Shown: positions 5,766 to 7,690 of the stretch, one piece after another | How positions within the stretch are numbered: position 1 is the stretch's first letter | Layout: each line of letters begins with the position of its first letter | Source of the DNA: an uncultured Myxococcales bacterium | GTDB taxonomy: Bacteria; Myxococcota_A; Polyangia; Polyangiales; Polyangiaceae | Assembly (NCBI GenBank): GCA_937998045.1 | Contig: CALKVG010000670.1 | Location: 1-7,690 of the forward strand | DNA length: 7,690 nt | Direction of reading: 5' to 3' | Notes under the pieces: model-generated | What the model saw: the letters and a program-made list of their open reading frames with translations, nothing else | What the model was told of the DNA's origin: nothing | The model's database searches: none | Program-made: the position numbers and the translations under genes

Positions 5766-6060
5766 GTGTCGATCCTACCTCCCCCAACTTGGCAGGGGCG
5801 CGCCTGCCCCGCCACGCGGCGATTCGGGACCGGTCATACGAAAGACGACCGTGCGTTTCGCCATGGCCGCCCTTCTGCCACGGATCGCTTCGCACGGGAA
5901 CGGTGTTCCGTAGGGCAAGCTCCCACCCACCAAAAAAAGATCCTTCCCTTCGCCGATACCTGGCTAGTCTGGCCGCGTACGTTTCACCGAACCCGGCGCT
6001 CGCGCCGGACCCAACGCTGAAGCAAGACGCTCCTCGAGGAGGAGCGAGGAGACGAGGGTT
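5766..6060. other. Divergent intergenic region upstream of the RiPP precursor
   Basis: No convincing gene lies here. It contains GGCAGG/CCTGCC (5791-5796 and 5803-5808), an 18-bp palindromic site 26 bp from the start of the helical protein. It also has GGAAC-GGT-GTTCC (5897-5909), a 13-bp operator-like palindrome in the middle of the gap, an A-run (5932-5938), and the leader hairpins of the precursor gene. No -35/-10 pair of good quality is visible for either gene; TAGTCT at 5965-5970 is a weak -10 candidate for the plus strand. An ECF-type promoter is possible but not recognisable. Confidence 0.4.
5993..6045 (+). promoter_or_regulatory. Two hairpins in the 5' leader of the precursor mRNA
   Basis: CCGGCG/CGCCGG (5993-5998 and 6003-6008) close on a 4-nt loop. 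GCTCCTC/GAGGAGC (6029-6035 and 6039-6045) close on GAG. The second lies immediately before the Shine-Dalgarno GAGGAG (6046-6051), whose spacing to ATG 6061 is 9. The stem uses a duplicate GAGGAG as its 3' arm, so register shifting could hide or expose the ribosome site. The stems may also protect the 5' end of an abundant short message. Confidence 0.45.
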
Positions 6061-6294
6061 ATGAACATCGCTAAGGCTCTGGCAGTATCGGCGGTTGCGG
6101 GAATGCTGGTGGGCTCCACGGTCGCGTGCGGCGGCGGGGCCGCTGCGACCCCCGACGCGAACAGCCCGTCGGCGGGTGGTAAGAGCTCGTGCAGCGGGAG
6201 CGCTGCCCCGAGCGGTGGTACGGCGGCTCCGGCCAGCAGCGGCAAGTCGTCCTGTAGCGCTGCTGGTGGCGCTGCGCCCGCTCCGAAGTACTGA
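6061..6294 (+). CDS. Putative MNIO-modified RiPP precursor: exported Cys peptide with two GKSSCS motifs, 77 aa
   Basis: Residues 1-22 form a Sec signal (MNIAKALAVSAVAGMLVGSTVA) followed by Cys23. The site T-V-A/C fits signal peptidase I, or less well a lipobox, so the mature peptide starts at about Cys23. The remaining 54 residues are Gly/Ala/Ser/Pro-rich and contain GKSSCS twice (40-45 and 61-66), giving Cys44 and Cys65 spaced by 21. No known domain is visible. Its role is inferred from position: it directly precedes a DUF692/MNIO oxidase and a DUF2063 partner. That is the arrangement in bufferin, HvfA-type and methanobactin-like clusters, where Cys residues of a short, often signal-bearing peptide become oxazolone/thioamide or thiooxazole groups that bind metal, commonly copper. 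The GKSSC motif recalls the EGKCG repeats of HvfA-type precursors but is not the same. SD GAGGAG at 6046. A plain small lipoprotein is the alternative. Confidence 0.78.
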   Translation: MNIAKALAVSAVAGMLVGSTVACGGGAAATPDANSPSAGGKSSCSGSAAPSGGTAAPASSGKSSCSAAGGAAPAPKY

Positions 6295-6309
6295 GATAAC
6301 CGGCGGTTC

Positions 6310-6350
6310 GGCGCCAGGCGGTGCGAGTTCACTGCCTGGCGCCGCTATTT
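6310..6350 (+). terminator. Hairpin between precursor and oxidase genes (partial terminator / mRNA stabiliser)
   Basis: GGCGCCAGGC (6310-6319) pairs perfectly with GCCTGGCGCC (6334-6343). A G-U wobble and two more pairs bring the stem to 13 bp with an 8-nt loop. The tail GCTATTT is only moderately U-rich, so read-through is expected. It starts 15 bp after the precursor stop and ends 25 bp before the oxidase ATG, where RiPP operons often carry such a stem to keep precursor levels well above enzyme levels. Confidence 0.75.
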
Positions 6351-6368
6351 AACGGGTCGAAACGCGAA

Positions 6369-7241
6369 ATGGGATACCGCGAGCGCAACCATATCCCGGA
6401 CTTGGGTGTCGGTGTCGGCTTCCGCAAGCCGCATGTGGCGCACGTCCTCAGGGAGAAGCCGGCCGTCGACTGGTTCGAGATCATCAGCGAGAACTATTTC
6501 GCTGAAGGCGGCATTCAGCGCTCGAATCTCGAGGCGTTGCGCGGCGCCTACCGCGTTGTGCCGCACGGGGTTTCGCTATCGATAGGAGGCGCGGACCCCC
6601 TCGACCACGACTACCTCTCACGACTCCGCGACTTGGTTCGTCGCATCGACGCTCCCTGGTGCAGCGATCATCTCTGCTGGACGGGGATCGGGGGCATCGA
6701 CGTCCACGATCTGCTCCCGCTGCCTTATACCCGCGAAACGCTGGAGCACGTCGTCGAGCGGGTACGTCGGGTCCAAGGGGAAGTGGGAGTCCCATTCGCG
6801 CTCGAAAACCCCTCTTCGTACATGGAATACCGGGAGAGCACGATGACGGAGTACGAGTTCCTGGCCGAGGTCGCGGAGCAGTCCGACGCCGGCTTGTTGC
6901 TCGACGTCAACAACGTGTTCGTGAGCGCATACAACCACGGCTTCGACGCGCGTTCGTACATCGACCGTATCCCCGCGGACCGCGTAGTCCAGGTTCACCT
7001 CGCAGGTCACGCCGACCGGGGGTCCTACCTGCTCGATACGCACTCCGATCGCGTCGCTCCGGCCGTTTGGGACCTGTACCGCCGCGCCATCAGGCGCAGC
7101 GGACCGGTCTCGACGCTGATCGAGTGGGATGAGTGCATTCCTCCCTGGCAAACCCTTGCCGACGAGGCGGCCGAAGCGCGCGTCGTGAGAGATCAACTCG
7201 CCCTCCAGCCAGCCCGTGCCGCCTCGTCGAGGCTCGCGTGA
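6369..7241 (+). CDS. DUF692 / MNIO multinuclear non-heme iron oxidase (MbnB/TglH/BufB/HvfB type)
   Basis: The 290-residue product is a full-length member of the family once called DUF692 (Pfam MbnB_TglH_ChrH, PF05114), a TIM-barrel enzyme holding two or three iron ions and oxidising peptide Cys (or Asn) residues using O2. It opens DLGVGVGFRKPH (11-22). Metal- and active-site motifs are all present: HGVSLSIGG (66-74), WCSDHLCW (97-104, D100, H101), ENPSSY (146-151), LLLDVNNVFVSAYNHG (176-191, D179, N182, H190), QVHLAGH (208-214) followed by AD, LDTHSD (222-227), and IEWDECIPPW (251-260). ATG 6369 is chosen because family homology starts just after it; no good Shine-Dalgarno precedes it, and the GTG at 6321 lies inside the hairpin. 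Such enzymes act in the cytoplasm on the precursor before export. The stop overlaps the downstream GTG start. Confidence 0.95.
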   Translation: MGYRERNHIPDLGVGVGFRKPHVAHVLREKPAVDWFEIISENYFAEGGIQRSNLEALRGAYRVVPHGVSLSIGGADPLDHDYLSRLRDLVRRIDAPWCSDHLCWTGIGGIDVHDLLPLPYTRETLEHVVERVRRVQGEVGVPFALENPSSYMEYRESTMTEYEFLAEVAEQSDAGLLLDVNNVFVSAYNHGFDARSYIDRIPADRVVQVHLAGHADRGSYLLDTHSDRVAPAVWDLYRRAIRRSGPVSTLIEWDECIPPWQTLADEAAEARVVRDQLALQPARAASSRLA

Positions 7242-7644
7242 ATCGGCTTGCCTCGCTCCAGAAAGCCGTGGCGGAGGCCATCCGGAGCGACGTTTCTTGC
7301 GGGCAGACTCCTTCTGCCGGCTCTCTGGCAGGCCTCGTCGCGGCGAGCCATCGCGGAATGGGCCCCGCCGACCGCCTCGAGGTCTATCGCGAGCAATTCT
7401 GGCTGCGCCACCTCTCCAGTTTGGAAGAGGACTACCCCACGCTGGTCGCGATTCTGGGCGCCCCGGCATTTCGAGAGCTCGCGGCGCGATACCTGCGCGC
7501 ATTTCCGCCGCGGACCTGGAACCTCGAACGGCTGGGCGAAGCGTTGCCTTCCTTCCTGGAGCACGGAGAAGCTCGCGCCGAGCTTTCGGAGCTCGCTCGC
7601 GACTCCGCGCGCGTCGACTGGGCCTTCATGGCAGCGTTCGGCGC
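7238..7644 (+). CDS. DUF2063 RiPP partner protein (BufC/HvfC type), N-terminal 135 residues, cut by contig end
   Basis: The GTG at 7238 overlaps the oxidase stop (GTGA) and has GAGG (7229-7232) five bases upstream, so translation is coupled. The frame has no stop before the adapter at 7645. The core segment RLEVYREQFWLRHLSSLEED (46-65) through YPTLVAILGAPAFRELAARY (66-85) and LRAFPPRTWNLERLGEALPSFL (86-107), then LARDSARVDWAF, is the classic DUF2063 N-terminal pattern (Pfam PF09836). These proteins pair with MNIO enzymes, and in the bufferin, Hvf and related pathways they are required to bring the precursor to the oxidase. The C-terminal domain that follows in full-length proteins (about 250 residues) is missing only because of the contig edge. 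Confidence 0.93.
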
Positions 7645-7690
7645 CTGTCTCTTATACACATCTCCGAGCCCACGAGACAGGCAGAAATCT
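7645..7690 (-). other. Nextera (Tn5) i7-side sequencing adapter, reverse complement
   Basis: Mosaic end at 7645-7663, read-primer complement CCGAGCCCACGAGAC at 7664-7678, index AGGCAGAA at 7679-7686, then ATCT. It is the exact inverse of the left-end adapter, with the same index. It truncates the DUF2063 gene artificially. Confidence 0.98.

Noticed and set aside
5790..5808. TGGC-type sigma54 promoter near 5790
   Set aside because: The GG-GC spacing fails on the plus strand, and minus-strand TGGC matches nearby have poor -12 boxes; GC-rich chance matches.
5964..6332. 122-aa minus-strand frame opposite the precursor
   Set aside because: The plus-strand gene has a signal peptide, ribosome site and correct context. 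This frame runs through the intergenic hairpin.
6321..6368. GTG start at 6321 for the oxidase
   Set aside because: It falls inside the stem-loop and adds 16 residues outside the family; ATG 6369 fits the family start.
6618..7502. 294-aa minus-strand frame opposite the oxidase and DUF2063 genes
   Set aside because: It is antisense to two genes with unmistakable family motifs.
1..7690. Terminal inverted repeats of a transposon or linear element
   Set aside because: The repeats are exact Nextera adapter including index bases, so they come from library preparation.

Overview
The window is an assembled contig of high-GC DNA, most likely from a myxobacterium (Myxococcota, Polyangiales-like). The evidence is an almost textbook Myxococcus-type CdnL regulator, secreted Ser/Gly-rich and K/A-rich histone-like proteins, OmpA-family lipoproteins with coiled coils, and many GTG/ATG starts in GC-rich codons. 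Both ends (1-45 and 7645-7690) are Nextera/Tn5 library adapter including an i7 index. The biological sequence is therefore about 46-7644, and both edge genes are cut artificially.

Layout. On the minus strand at the left edge is the N-terminal part of a secreted Ser/Gly/Asp-rich protein (46-479) with a sigma54-like promoter. A small hypothetical gene (646-930, +) converges on cdnL (941-1447, -), the essential CarD-family activator of rRNA and housekeeping promoters. Upstream of cdnL on the same strand are a Ppx/GppA phosphatase (1751-2659, -) and an OmpA-family peptidoglycan-binding lipoprotein (2735-3568, -). cdnL has its own consensus-like promoter about 220 bp upstream of its start, and a strong hairpin separates ompA from ppx. 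Across a compact divergent promoter region is a histone H1-like Lys/Ala-rich protein (3734-4024, +), which ends in a good rho-independent terminator. A 533-residue all-helical protein of unknown function (4164-5765, -) follows.

The most interesting part is the right end (6061-7644, +). It holds a small exported Cys-containing peptide with two GKSSCS motifs, then a DUF692/MNIO (MbnB/TglH/BufB/HvfB-type) multinuclear iron oxidase, then a translationally coupled DUF2063 (BufC/HvfC-type) partner truncated by the contig end. This is the layout of an MNIO-dependent RiPP cluster of the bufferin/oxazolin kind, in which the enzyme and partner modify Cys residues of an exported, probably metal-binding peptide. 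The precursor does not look like the well-known BufA (DUF2282) or EGKCG-type sequences. A strong hairpin between precursor and enzyme, plus the lack of a Shine-Dalgarno before the enzyme, would give more precursor than enzyme. The transport/DoxX-type gene often found in such clusters would lie beyond the right edge.

Most other long open frames, including a 3-kb plus-strand frame opposite cdnL, ppx and ompA, are GC-rich antisense shadows.
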